A stretch of 64,000 bases of DNA from Costus lasius (lineage: Eukaryota > Streptophyta > Magnoliopsida > Zingiberales > Costaceae): NCBI GenBank assembly GCA_027563935.2, contig CM050448.1, forward strand, positions 124,077,493-124,141,492. The letters are read 5' to 3'. Of the stretch, positions 1 through 11,575 are shown one piece after another (the stretch's first letter is position 1; the number at the start of each line of letters is the position of its first letter). The notes under the pieces are model-generated. The model saw nothing but the letters and a program-made list of their open reading frames with translations, had not been told where the DNA came from and made no database searches. Both the position numbers and the translations under genes were made by a program.

Positions 1-200
1 ACATTCCATTCAATGTCCCAATGAGCAAATAACTAACCATAGTAAAAAAAGCTAAATATCTCCAAAACTTTTCCTAATCCCTATCTTCCTTTATCCTATT
101 TTTTCCCTTAATCCCTTTCCTCTCGTGAGCAGAAAGCCCGCTCCACTTCTTTATTTTTTCCCCTACGAACGACACAGCCTGCTGCCGCGTCCTCCCGTCA
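1..200. other. Intergenic, end of a dispersed repeat
   Basis: No gene is seen. Bases 31-71 match 9616-9655, the distal end of the duplicated segment described at 6875-9655. This suggests that another copy of that segment ends here and lies mostly outside the window. Confidence 0.4.
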
Positions 201-497
201 GTGATGCAAGCGTGCGTCCAGCAATGTCGGAAAGAGGTGCCGACGACCACCTCGTCACTCCTTGGTGCGGCGCCCGACGAGATTTTGCGTTCCCCCGTTA
301 GCGATGCAAGAGTGCGTCCAGTTGCATCTCAAAGAGTTGTCGACGGCCACCTCGTCGCTCCTTGGTGCGGCGCCCAACGAGATTTCGCATCCCCTCGTCA
401 ACAATGCAAGCGTGCGTCCAACAGCGTCGGAAAGAGGTGCCGAAAGGCACCTCGTCGCTCCTCGGTGTAGTGCCCGACGAGATTTCGGACGCGTGCA
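201..497. repeat. 100-bp GC-rich tandem repeat, three units
   Basis: Three consecutive units begin at 201, 301 and 401 with the same phrase (variants of gtgatgcaagcgtgcgtcca) and each carries a version of ctccttggtgcggcgcccga. The period is exactly 100 bases, which is not a multiple of three, so the short ORFs crossing it change frame from unit to unit and are not convincing proteins. The third unit runs into unrelated sequence near 497. Confidence 0.85.
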
Positions 498-751
498 GCG
501 GCCGCGAGTTTCTGCGGCAAACACCGCCTCCACCTCCCTCTTGGCGGCGGCGCTCCCTTGTAACGACTCATGCGTTGCTGCGTCTGTGTATAGCGTGCGG
601 CAATATGCCAGCAATGCCCGGCGGTGTCTAGCAGAGCGTAGTATAGTATTATATGTTTATAGTTCTTTGGTTCTATCAAATTGTCTACTCCCGGGGATAT
701 GTAGCTAAGGTTCGCTGTTGGATTCCTGGGCGTGACTATTACTTTCAACAA
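498..751. other. Intergenic, nothing recognised
   Basis: Moderately GC-rich at first, then AT-rich. It separates the 100-bp repeat from the LTR element. No gene, RNA or repeat is recognised. Confidence 0.3.
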
Positions 752-756
752 GGTAT

Positions 757-1241
757 TGTTAGAACGAAAATAGATTAAACTATTTCTATATTATCAACAA
801 ATAGTAAAATAAATAACAAGAACGAAGAACCTGGAGGCGCGGAGAAACCTGTTGTCCTTAGGTGAATTTCTGGGTCCTCGTGTGAGCAAATTCAGAGAGA
901 TCACCCAGGATACAACCAAGATGCTTCTCCTGCGGATCACGACCGTGGAGAAGTTGATCGACCATCTTTGAACCTTGAACAACAAAAGAAAAAAAGAGAG
1001 CTGGGGAATTATGCAAAAGCTATTAGTCGTGCAAATTCTGATCTGTCTATACCCTAGGGTCAGATGCCAATTTATAGGCTAAACCCTCATGGTTAGAACC
1101 GTTGGATTAAATCCGACGGCTATCACTGAAGTGCTACTAATAGCCTTGCTAAATTTAAAATAGCAAATGAAATAAATAAAATAAAACTAATTAACGAATA
1201 AAAAACAAAAAAGGAAAGTTTTAATTTTTTAAATTCCAACA
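757..1241 (-). repeat. 3' LTR of the LARD-like element
   Basis: This is a 485-bp repeat matching 5120-5634 nearly base for base. On the minus strand it reads TG...CA. It lacks the roughly 30-bp internal duplication (around an agagagctggggga phrase) found in the other LTR, which explains most of the length difference. Confidence 0.88.
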
Positions 1242-1252
1242 ATCCCCCACAA
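1242..1252 (-). other. Polypurine tract of the LARD-like element
   Basis: On the plus strand atcccccacaa directly follows the LTR. On the minus strand this is a G-rich tract ending at the LTR boundary, the position and composition expected of the primer for plus-strand DNA synthesis. It is the main evidence for a minus orientation. Confidence 0.55.
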
Positions 1253-4022
1253 AATTAAAACTTTTCTTAAGTATAAATGAAAAAAGAGAAAAGATTAAAA
1301 TTAAATTTCTGCTCATAGTTTATATTATGCGGTCAGTAAAGTGCACTTAAAGGCATATCCTTTACTTAGTAAAAATATCTCCATCTGAAGGAAAGATAGT
1401 GAACTAGTCTTGAACTATTTCCTTTTGATCCAGATTTTAACATTTCCACACATAATACAAGGTGGACCGATCGCGGGTTTGCACATTTTTGGCCGTGCGC
1501 GTGTATCTTCATGAGAGCTTCTGATGGTTGTCTATGTCCTCAGCTGCGGCCGTATACAGACTCTCTCATATAGGAAATTTCCTGCAAGGGATGAGTGTAG
1601 AGGCTCATCTCATGGTAATTAACCACTTTGGGAAATTTTCCTTACCTCTAAACTATAAGCACAAATCTATCCTCAAGAATGGAAGTGTAGAATATCAACT
1701 CTATCACATAAAATTTTATACACCGTAGTGTTTTATCATTTTATTTTTCAAAATGCTTATTGGCTAGTCAATCAGCTTGTTATTACCACATTAAACCTCC
1801 TTCAAGGGATCTCCTATCACAGAGGTTGGGTTCCCACGGCTGAAAGGCCTATTACAGACTAATCTCATTCCCATCGATACTTCCAAGACTATAATCTTGG
1901 GCAAGCTTAGGTCTAGCCAAATAGCTTTGTTGTGCTTAGTCTATACAAAGAAAGAGCTACAACTTCATGCGAGTCCAGTCATCTAATAGACCTTTGTCTA
2001 ATTTTAATGTGGCAACTCATTTTCACATTTATATGTATTAGAGTCTATGGAATATTGTAGATCAATAGACTTAGGTCCAGATTCTTTCTTTTGAGTTCTA
2101 GTGTATTGAACTTAGTCAACCACCCCCACATTCGAAAGAATTTCACCCCCACATTTAAAAGATTTATAGTATTTTTAAGTTTCAAAGGGAATCACAATAA
2201 TATTTAAATTAGACAAAGGAGTAAAATTTCAAGCATCAGATATTTTAAATATGCAAGCAACAAAGCAAAAGTCAGACTGATATTTAATTAACATAATATA
2301 TATAAATTTTCCGTAATTAAAATGAGAGTTTAAATGCAAAACAATGCTATATAAATAGAATATATGATATATCATATTGAACAATCAAAGCAAGATTGTA
2401 TGTTAAGTAAGTGTACATAAGGCTTGGCATTCTGATTTTCAGATCTAAATAAAATTATAAATAAAATTATGCCATAAGCCATGCAATCGCTTAATGTAAC
2501 AAGTACACAAACTCTAGTAATACATAATTTAATAAATCAATATAAATTATACTAAGCATTATTTGAGAAGTATAGATTTTTCTCACATGTTTCTATGATA
2601 TGCATTTACTAGCAAGAGAAGTTTAGCAGATAGTTTAGGCAAATGATGCAAAGCAATTAAAATCAAGTTAGAAGTTTACACGATCGTTTATGCAATCAAT
2701 ATGGAATAAACAGTGCGAAGGAGATTATTAAATAAGAAAATTATATGCTGTTGCAGCGTAAGGTTCAATGGCTAGACTCGTCGGCCAGCCCGCCTGCACA
2801 GATCCTGTGTGCGTGCGCACGTCGCGGGATCATATCCTGCAGCCGCAACTCTCAGGCTAAATTTAGCCCAAAACGCGAGTGCTCACGCGTGCGTGCAATG
2901 CACGTGTGCTTGGAGCTGCGTTCGATTGCGAGCCGCGTCGGATGAATTTCCCCGACGCTTTTTCTTTTTTTTTTCTGAGCAAATCCAATCAGCAATAATT
3001 AAGGTCAATTAACAGAGCATACGAAGACGAGATAAGTATGCGCCTGGACTTGATTATGCCATGCACTTGGATTAAGCAGATTAACAGATAGATGCAAATC
3101 CAATTATTTGATCAAGATCATTATCAAGATTAAATAGTAATTAAAGCAGATCTACGAATACAAGATTTCATATCACATATCAGATCAAATGGATTAATAT
3201 AGCTAGTCAGAATTAATTAATTCAGAACAGTGATTGATTGATGCGAGAATAAGAGTAGAAAATCAGGATTAATATAAAAAAAAATCGAATTTAGGAACAA
3301 GTAACAGATGTGAGAGATTAATTAATGTATATGCGAAAAATCAACTTTAATTATAAGATGCGAAACAGGAGCAAAGATGCGGGGTGAGATGAAGGGGGAA
3401 CTCATCGGTCAGCTGCTCGCGCAAACTTCGCGTGCGAATCGAACGTTGCAGAGTCGAACCATGCGAACGAATACGGGTGCATATGCAGTTCGTTGGATCA
3501 AATCCAAACCAAACACCGATTGAGGGCACAAGCAGGAAACCGAAACGAGTAGCGAGATTCGATTCCAGCAATTAATCAGAAGCAGATGATGAAATTAACA
3601 CTAGAGATTAATCAGGCGTGCAGATCAATAAATGTTCAAAAGTAATTGAGGAGATTAATCAGATCTAAAATAATTAACCGATGCAAACCAACAGATCTAA
3701 AATAAAGAGCGAGAAGTAAACATGCGCACGTCGCGCGGTCAAATCCTGCTCCCGCGAATTTTGGCTTATTTTTACACAACAACGCGTGCGCTCTCGCCTG
3801 CGTGCCTCGCACGTGTGCGAGGGCTGCGTTTGCATGTGTGAGCGCGAGCGACCGGCTTGCGTGCCTCGCACGCAATGTGTGCGAGATGCGGCTGCGTCGT
3901 ACAGACGCGATGGCACGCGGCACATGCGATTCCAAGCAGTAATCACATATGTGACAGGATTAGATTAGGATGATGTATTCAGATCAGAAAAATAAAATCA
4001 TTCCCTAAATCTAACAGATCTG
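1253..4022. other. Non-coding interior of the LARD-like element
   Basis: AT-rich sequence with no long ORF. Two GC-rich islands, about 2805-2945 and 3720-3910, resemble each other: both open with gcgcacgtcgcg followed by a similar tcctgc phrase and then many alternating gcgtgcg and gcacgtgtg words. This points to an old internal duplication with a spacing near 0.9 kb. Confidence 0.5.
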
Positions 4023-4701
4023 TAGACCTGGCAATTCGAGTCAGCGAATCATAAACGGGTCATGTCAGTTATGACCCATGACCTGTTTAAGTCAACTCAA
4101 ACATGACCCGTTTAACTAATTGGGTCAAACTGTCTAACTCGAACACGACCCGTATATAATCGGGTCAACCCGACACGACCCGAATAACCCATTTATCATT
4201 CATATTTTAAACATAGATAATAAATTGATAAAAATTATATTAAAATTAAAAAAAATTTGAGCTTATGAGTGGGCCGAAATCTAGGTTAAAAAATATTTGG
4301 GCTTATGGGCTAGCAAAAGGAGTTAGTGAGCCTATATTTAAATTACAACCCGTTTATCATTCATATTTTAAACATAGAAAATAAATTGATAAAAATTATA
4401 TTAAAATTAATAAAAATTTGAGCTTATGAGTGGGCCGAAATCTAGGTTAAAAGATATTTGGGCTTAAGGGCTAGCAAAAGGAGTTAGTGAGCCTATATTT
4501 AAATTACATATATATAAATATATAATGTAATCGGGTTAAGCAGGTCAACCCGTTTACAACCCGACACGACCCCATTATTTTTGGGTCATAAATGGGTTGA
4601 TCTGTTTATGACCCGAACACGATTATGGCTGACCCAAACCCGCCTAACTTCGTGTCCAGTTGGGTCGGGTCAGCGGGTCGTGTCAAGTTTTGCTAGATCT
4701 A
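4023..4701. mobile_element. hAT-like MITE nested in the LARD-like element
   Basis: The termini are tagacctggcaattc at the left and, read inward from the right, tagatctagcaaaac. These form an imperfect terminal inverted repeat. The flanks carry an 8-bp duplication, cagatctg (4015-4022 and 4702-4709), the length made by hAT transposases. The interior is full of gacccg/cgggtc words, as in many plant non-autonomous hAT families. It encodes no transposase and must have been moved in trans. It is younger than its LTR host. Confidence 0.85.
4188..4509. repeat. 161-bp tandem duplication inside the MITE
   Basis: Bases 4188-4348 and 4349-4509 are two head-to-tail copies that differ at only a few positions. 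Both contain gagtgggccgaaatctagg and end in tttaaattac. The duplication explains why this MITE is longer than a typical one. Confidence 0.85.
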
Positions 4702-5119
4702 CAGATCTGGATTAAACAAACTAATTAATTAAAAGAATTACCTAACAGACACGAATGCAAATATAGATTAACAGATTTCGCATTCTCAAATTAATTAACA
4801 AATTCAAATACTAAGATTTAATCGATTAAATCGCAAAACGAAAAACATGCGATTAATATGATCTAAATATACGTATGCAGATTAATTAGATCTAAATATA
4901 CAGGTTAATTAGAAAAAACAGATCTGGTATGATATGCGATGCAACCGAAATAAATTTAGGAAAATGATTATAGATATAGACATATAGTAGTCGCCCACAT
5001 CGGTACGACACGAGAGAAATACCGTAAAAAATCTAATGTAGATTTTAAAACAACAATTATAAACCGATGCGTTGATAAAGAAATAATTTAATCTAAATTA
5101 ACAGAAATTTACCTAAGAT

Positions 5120-5634
5120 TGTTAGAACGAGGGTAGATTAAACTATTTCTATATTATCAATAAATAGTAAAATAAATAACAAGAACGAAGAACCTGGAGG
5201 TGCGGAGAAACCTGCTGTCCTTAGGTGAATTTCTGGGCCCACGTGTGAGCAAATCCAGAGAGATCACCCAGGATACAACCAAGATGCATCTGCTGCGGAT
5301 CACGACCGTGGAGAAGTTGATCGACTACCTTTGAACCTTGAGCAACAAAAGAAAGAAAGAGAGCTGGGGGAATTATGCAAAAAGAAAGAGAGCTGGGGGA
5401 ATTATGAAAAAGTTATTAGCCTAGCAAATTCTGATCTGTCTATACTCTGGAGTCAGATGCCAATTTATAGGCTAAACCCCTATGGTTAGAATCGTTGGAT
5501 TAAATCCGACGGCTATCATTGAAGTGCTACTAATAGTTTTGCTAAATCTAAAATAGCAAATGAAATAAATAAAATAAAACTAATTAACAAATAGAAAATA
5601 AAAAAGAAAAATTTTAATTTTTTAAATTCCAACA
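5120..5634 (-). repeat. 5' LTR of the LARD-like element
   Basis: This is a 515-bp LTR, upstream in the minus-strand reading. It contains a TATA box (CCTATAAATT on minus, 5462-5471) and a local duplication of an aaagaaagagagctggggga phrase. It ends next to target duplication 5635-5639. Confidence 0.85.
5462..5471 (-). promoter_or_regulatory. TATA box in the 5' LTR
   Basis: On the minus strand the sequence is CCTATAAATT, inside the LTR and conserved in the other LTR near 1070-1078. It is a plausible core promoter for the element's transcript. Confidence 0.5.
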
Positions 5635-5639
5635 GGTAT

Positions 5640-6018
5640 CATATATACCAAATTCCTAATAAGGATCAAAAGGAATTCTTCGCCGATAATAGTCATTTGC
5701 TTCCAACAAATCAATAGGTAGAAAAACAAATTAGACATAAAAATATAAATTACTAGGAGGTTGTTCAATACTTTCAATGCCATCAGTTATAAAACTTTTT
5801 ACAAGAATGAGAATCCAAAACAGTGAGCAATATTGATTTCCTTCAATATTTGGTGAGTAGATTATGAGTTATGATTCACTTCAATAGCCCAAGCCAAATG
5901 AAAGAAGAGTGAAAAAATTGGAAGGGAAAAAGAAGTAATGTAGATGCAACGAAATAGGATTTGAGAAGGGAAGGGAAAAAGCAATGCAACATGCCAGGTA
6001 ACTGAAGGCGTCGTCGTC
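5640..6018. other. Intergenic, nothing recognised
   Basis: AT-rich spacer between the LTR element and the fold-back element. No coding or repeat signal is seen. Confidence 0.3.
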
Positions 6019-6444
6019 GAGAAAATTTCTTAGATGGGGTCTTCGCTTAGGAATCATAGGCGGAAGGGATTCTCATTATTGATATTGCTTTATAATTTAT
6101 GTATACCTGCACAACATAGAATGAATTTGTATTATATGAATTTTAAAACAAAATTAACGCTGAGAATCTCTTTCGCTGAAAATTCGTGTATACTTGCACA
6201 ACATAGAATGGATTAGTATTACATGAATTTTAAAGCAAAATTAAAACTCTATGTTATGTAGATATACATAAATTTTGTGAATCTTCAGCGGAATAGATTC
6301 TCGGTATTAATTTTACTTTAAAATTTATGTAATACTAATCTATTCTATGTTAGGTAGATATACATAAATTATAAAGTAATATCAATGACAACAATCCTTT
6401 TCGCCTATGATTCCTAGGCGGAGGCCCGCCTAAGAAATTTTCTC
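6019..6444. mobile_element. Fold-back (long inverted repeat) element
   Basis: The two ends are inverted copies over roughly 100 bases. The left starts gagaaaatttcttag and runs through aggaatcataggcg; the right end, read on minus, starts with the same gagaaaatttcttag and aggaatcataggcg. Inside, a second set of inverted and direct copies of acaacatagaatg and its complement makes a nested hairpin. No clear target duplication is visible, so the family (MITE or foldback) stays open. Confidence 0.7.
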
Positions 6445-6445
6445 A

Positions 6446-6649
6446 ATGGAGCCCTCTCAAATGGCTTTCACGGCTCTTGAAGCTCCCAACTGCACGCATC
6501 TCAAAAATGTATTGGTTAACCAAGTCTCATCCATGTCCAGCTGTAGCTTCGTCTGTTGCCGGACAATTGGCGAGCTCTGTACTCCGATTGGCAGCGGACA
6601 AAAACGAAGACTTGGAGTGTTGAGTCCGTACTCTGTAGAGTTTTACTGA
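6446..6649 (+). CDS. Unrecognised 67-codon ORF, possibly a captured exon
   Basis: The ATG lies two bases past the end of the fold-back element. The product is rich in Ser, Cys and Val, poor in acidic residues at the start, and has Arg/Lys near residues 53-55. This resembles a plastid transit peptide, but I recognise no family. It ends in TGA after 67 residues, with no recognisable second exon downstream. It could be a gene's first exon whose remainder has been lost, or chance. The position beside a transposable element fits a captured fragment. Confidence 0.25.
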   Translation: MEPSQMAFTALEAPNCTHLKNVLVNQVSSMSSCSFVCCRTIGELCTPIGSGQKRRLGVLSPYSVEFY

Positions 6650-6874
6650 GGAGAGAGTTAAAAGTCAAAGATGCCCATGAAGTTTGGTTAACCTGTGTTA
6701 GGAAAATTTTAAGTGCATTTTTAAGATACGTGCATAATGAGGTCTTTTATGATTTGTGAAAGCACATCGGGGAGGGCTCCCTAAAATTTCTAGGGAGACG
6801 CTCTCCTTAGAATTTTTCTCCCAAAGGGTGAGAGTAATGGGAAGAAAGCTGAGATGAAAGCTCCCTCAAACAAG
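6650..6874. other. Intergenic
   Basis: Holds a short imperfect hairpin around 6775-6835, with gggagagcgtctccc-like arms. Nothing else is recognised. Confidence 0.3.
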
Positions 6875-9655
6875 CCCACGTTACGAATCCAATTGGCAGA
6901 ACAGTTCGTCTCGAGAAAAAAAATCAGCCCATAAACAACGCCTAATGGGTTTCAGAGATGGGCAAAACCCGCTTTGGCTCAGCCCGCTAAATAAAAACTA
7001 ATCTATTTATCTTCAGCCAAGACAAGGCCATGTCAACCCAGTATAAGACCCATTTATCCTATGGCAACAACTCAGCCCAGTATAAAACTTGTGGAATTAG
7101 GCTTTTGACTTGACTCGGCATAGGTTGTGGGCAATAACAATAAGAGTGTAGGTTCGACCTCTTAATAAAGAGATAGCATAGGAGGGGATTAGGGCATAAG
7201 GAGAGCAATCTATGATGAAATTGGTGGTGGAGGAAGAGCTAGAGGAGATCAATCTATGAAATTGGTGGTGGAGGAAGAGGATGTACCATGCAAGAGGGTA
7301 CTCAAAAGGAGCTCAAACCTACACTAGGAGGAAGGCTAGAGTTCCTATGTTGGTCCTTCACTAGAAATTTTTCTCGCATAGGAACCAAGGCTAGAGTTCA
7401 AACTAAAAGTCTAGGAGCAACCCTAAATCCTAAATCTTAAACCCTAAACCCTTAATAAAGAGATAGCATAGGATGAACTTGGTGGTAGAGGAAGAGCTAG
7501 AGGACAGCAACCTACGAGGAAATTGGTGGTGGAGGAAGCGCTACAGGATGTACCATACAAGAGAAAGGTCAACGCAAGTAGAGTAACTCAAAAGTCCAGG
7601 AGAAAGTCACCGTAGGAATCGAGGCTAGGGTTCAAACTGAAAGTCCTTGGATCCTCTTACCTGTTAATTCGATTTGCAGAAACTAGAAATTAGGTCAAAA
7701 AACTGAAAGTCCTTGGATCACTTTGAATTGAATTGTCAAATGCATTACATCTGTATGCTGTACAAAGTGGACTACTGATGACCTCCTCATTTGTACATAG
7801 CTTTTGAGTTGTTATCCACTGAACTATTATTGGCTACACCCTACAACAATGCTGTAAAAACCTCTTATGAGATGCAAGTGGAGGTTGATGTAGATAGATG
7901 ATACAAATCTGTACATCTTTTTAAAGATTCTGAGTGCCATGATTATGTGGGATCAGACTGCTGAACCTGATTAGAGCTGAATTATGCATGTTTGGTGAGA
8001 GAGCTTCCAATCTGAAGACCACTAAAGCTCTAGATGTACAGGTGATTATGAGAAGCTTGAAAGAAAGAACCAGAAAATTATAAACACAAAACATGTTGCA
8101 CCATAAACCCTAATTCTTAAATAATTAGCCTCTGATTGGGTGGAGCAGACAAGGATTACATCTTCCTCATGCATGCATGCACGGTCCATTTCTGAAGAAA
8201 GCAGATCAGATGCTGCGCTCGTCACACTGCAGCCAAACCAGTAGCAGCAGCAACTTCATTACGTGTTCATTTTTGCAATATTTCAGTGGTATGTCTCCAT
8301 CTGTTTTCTCATAATAATCCACTTGACAGGATTAGTGGCCATGAATCCGCTTCATCGTAGAGTATGTCGCCCACTCAGGACAGTAGAATGGGGGTGATCA
8401 TGTCCGTCCTTGGTGCCTACTCCATCTATTCCCAAGTAAAGAAATAGATCAGGAAAGCCCGGACCTGGTTTATGAGAAGATAAGAAACTCCAACATTGGA
8501 GGAGACCTCCGCCGCTCCTTCATGCTGTACGTTAATTTTCAACTCTGCAGGCTGCTGACTCCAGGCGTAATTATGATCTATCCTGAATGGCACAGCATTA
8601 TTCTTCTCGATCCAACTGTTGGATATATATTTGACTCTTTGTTGCTGCTTTTCGTTTCTAGTCAACGAATCAGAGTACTGCAAATTCTGGTTTTAATTAA
8701 TTTGGAAGCAAGTATAAGTTATCTATTAGCATAGTAAAAGAATGAAACATAAATACTGAAATTACGTTGAACAAAGAGCAACTTTGACTCCAAAGAACGA
8801 GAATGGTCAACGCTCAGCATCATCCATCCATTCATTCTACATCACCTTTCCCACATCCTCATCAGCTTACCCACACAAGCGCAAATGGTAGGGAATCATT
8901 CGAATGCAAGTCAAACATACCATAAATGGACTTTTTCTTTTTTTGCTCCTCTCGTTCACTAACCCACATAACCAACTAAAGCTCATGTACTATACCCAAT
9001 TATTCTCATAGGGATCAATTGAAAAGAATATGTGAGTTAAAGCTAAGTGCAAATCTTTATCCTCAAATGAAAATAATTTAATCACAGTTCTTGGCTTTGG
9101 GTGCATTTTCTAATCTAATAGCTTGCTGTGGGCTCATTTTTTAAGCCAAGTAGCATGTAATATAGTGTGCAAAAGCTAACTTCTTAATTATACCAAGTGT
9201 ATGTTGGTTTCTTACTGGAGATCTAGGGATAAAAAAATGGCATGTAAGAAGTACAATTGGATACAATTGGGATATTTTCTCTTTGCAAGAAGATGGAATA
9301 TATTTATGCAAAACAATTGATCCAAGTGACAAGGATTTTTTTCTTATCTATTATATTTGGGATATTATCTCTATAAAGAGAGTTCATAAATGGCCAACCT
9401 ATTCACCTATGCAATAGACTGAAGTATCTATTATCTCAAGTGTTTAACCTAAGTATAATATCTCGATTTAGTCCTACATAGAAAGTGAAAGAAAAAATGA
9501 TAGCTTATATAAGTCTTAATAGGCTTGTATCATAAATAGGATATCTTAGTATCTAAGATTAATTACTTGTCAGTCAAACTTGGAACATTGACCACAGGTA
9601 AGATCCTATGGTTAAACTAACCATAGTAAAAAAAACCTAAATATCTCCAAAACTT
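6875..9655. repeat. Dispersed duplicated segment, copy 1
   Basis: This segment recurs at 29640-30260 (partial), 34410-37200 and 55955-57590. It starts with a gagatgggcaaaacccgctttgg phrase and includes a run that reads in all copies as a short peptide containing ELCMFGERASNLK (near 7975-8040), and later a stretch with PEWHSIILLDP (near 8580-8615). I do not recognise a protein family. In this copy a deletion near 8482 removes about 36 bases present in the 36.3-kb and 56.5-kb copies and shortens the downstream ORF. It may be the remnant of a spliced gene or an unclassified repeat. Confidence 0.55.
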
Positions 9656-10162
9656 TAATAGTATCAAACATCCTCTTCTCAAAAGAAGTCAAAACAAATA
9701 CCAACCAAAGATTCTACATTTATCATTCATCTTGATCAATTGCACCACTCATTTGGAGCTCCATTTTATTTTATTTTTCCTTTCTCTGAATTGAGCAATG
9801 TTGACCTTTGGCAATCATAAAAGGCCAAGATAACATGAAAAGTGGCAGAGGGCACTCAATCGTTTATTATTGTTATGTGATCGCCATTTAATTAATCATG
9901 CTATACAAGATCATACGATAATTTAATTTATCAAATAGTGGAATTTTCGCAATGGCACCCACTCACAAATATCTATCAACACTTGTATTCAAGTGATAAA
10001 ATAAAATTCTTTTTTTCCCATTCGGATAGCCAAGAAAGACAAAGCTTTACATATTTGACAAAACTTACGAGGCAAAATTTGACCTCAAGACTTTATTATC
10101 AACTCGTTAATTAGACGACTTTCCTTCTCAAAACTATCACTCCCATTAACCACCTACACTAG
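9656..10162. other. Intergenic, nothing recognised
   Basis: AT-rich sequence with no ORF or repeat that I can support. Confidence 0.3.
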
Positions 10163-10594
10163 GACTCTAGTATAACACCATTCTTGAATTATTAAAAATG
10201 AGTTGTTCAATGTATAAAGTATGCAGAAAGAACTCCACATGTAACTAAGAACATCACTCTCAGAAAAATTTATCTACTCAAATTTCAATTCTTTATCATA
10301 ATGTCAAAGTTTTAAAAGTCAACCTTGTACGGTTCAAGAACTAGCATGCAATACGACTCATGAAGATTGACGAAACATCGTTGACTCTAGTATAACACCA
10401 TTCTTGAATTATTAAAAATGAGTTGTTCAATGTATAAAGTACGCAGAAAGAACTCAACTAAGAACATCACTCTCAGAGAAATTTATCTACTGAAATTTCA
10501 GTTCTTTATCATGATGTCAAAGTTTTAAAAGTCAACCTTGTACGGCTCAAGAACTAGCCTGCAGTACGACTCATCAAGATTGACGAAACATCGT
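10163..10594. repeat. 220-bp tandem duplication
   Basis: Units start at 10163 and 10383 with gactctagtataacaccatt and both end in gacgaaacatcgttgactc or similar. The second copy lacks about 8 bases (catgtaac in unit one, between agaactc and ctaagaacatc) and has scattered substitutions. No coding capacity is seen. Confidence 0.88.
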
Positions 10595-11438
10595 TGACTC
10601 ATTGAGATCAATGAAGCATCTCAAATGACTCACTGCGATGAACATGGAATTACGAGAGAGTTCAATCGGGTGGCGGCGATTGGTCAAAGTTAAACTAATA
10701 TAAGCTGTTGATACAGGTGAATCAAACTCCCGAAGTACTAATTTTAAGTATAAAAATATAAATTAAATAAATAATATTTTTGATATTTTAAAATTTTAAA
10801 AAAAAATATTTAAAACCAGTACTAATAAAATACTGAATATCAAAAATTTTAGTACAATATTTTTTGCTCACCGAATAATGGATTTTGGTTGGAACCCTAC
10901 AACACCAAGATTAAGGCCTTCTGCAGTAACATCTGCAGATAAAACAACTGAACATAATGTGATATTAACCAACGAATCAAGTCCCACTAGCCATTTGCAA
11001 TTCAGAGGCACACATCCTGCTGAAAGCCTACTCAGAACTCAGTCATTTGGTTCAGCCGACTCATTAGATTTATTCTCAAGTGAGAATCAGGAACCCTAAG
11101 CATTAAAAATGTGGTGCCATGGCAGCCTGGGAGAGATCCAAGTTGCTCTAGCAGCCAAGAAAATAGAAAACCAAACCCCACACGCCATGGAAAACCTTCC
11201 ACTATATAGCAAGCCACTGCACTACAATACCTCAGAAAGGAAAAGTTGCAAGAGGAAAAAAGAAAGAACCATAAGGCACCTAGAGGACTCCATGCATCAT
11301 CTTAATTGATAGAAAAAATAAAGGGGGTGAGTGTTTGCCTTTCCTTCATACGCTAAATTTTCGCAGTGGCCCGGCCAACCCTCTTCTGAAGAATGTTAGT
11401 GTAATTAGCTTTCCGTCGAGGAATGCATCATCTTCTTC
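10595..11438. other. Upstream region of the PHO1-like gene
   Basis: Contains an AT-rich tract at 10740-10865 and a 73-codon ORF at 10878-11099 (plus) with a Ser/Thr-rich product that I do not recognise. The ORF could be a captured exon end or chance. Nothing here identifies a distinct gene. Confidence 0.3.
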
Positions 11439-11445
11439 TATATAA
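11439..11445 (+). promoter_or_regulatory. TATA box of the PHO1-like gene
   Basis: tatataa lies 131 bases upstream of the ATG at 11576 and is followed by a pyrimidine-rich leader (ctcttctctattctctctgt), typical of a plant transcription start and 5' UTR. Confidence 0.55.
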
Positions 11446-11575
11446 TTCCCCACTCTTCGCCTCCACCACTACTCCTTTCTCTCTTCTCTATTCTCTCTGT
11501 TCAGATCTATCGGAAGAGACCGCCGGAAGAACAAAGACGGATAGGTAGAAGCAAGAGGAAGAGGAGGAGGAGGAG

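Larger units (their letters stand above)
752..5639 (-). mobile_element. Complete LTR retrotransposon without recognisable proteins (LARD-like)
   Basis: Two near-identical LTRs (757-1241 and 5120-5634) start with tgttagaacga and end with aaattccaaca. They are flanked by a perfect 5-bp target duplication, ggtat, at 752-756 and 5635-5639. The minus orientation follows from the G-rich tract (read on minus as gtgggggat) next to the LTR at 757-1241, which fits a polypurine tract, and from a TATA box in the LTR. The roughly 3.9-kb interior shows no gag, protease, RT or integrase reading frame in any frame. It would therefore need enzymes from another element. A hAT-like MITE is nested at 4023-4701. 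The primer-binding site is not obvious. Large retrotransposon derivatives are the best-fitting class. Confidence 0.87.

Noticed and set aside
201..751. Several overlapping 89-148 codon ORFs on both strands
   Set aside because: They arise from the GC-rich 100-bp tandem repeat, whose period is not a multiple of three. No family motif.
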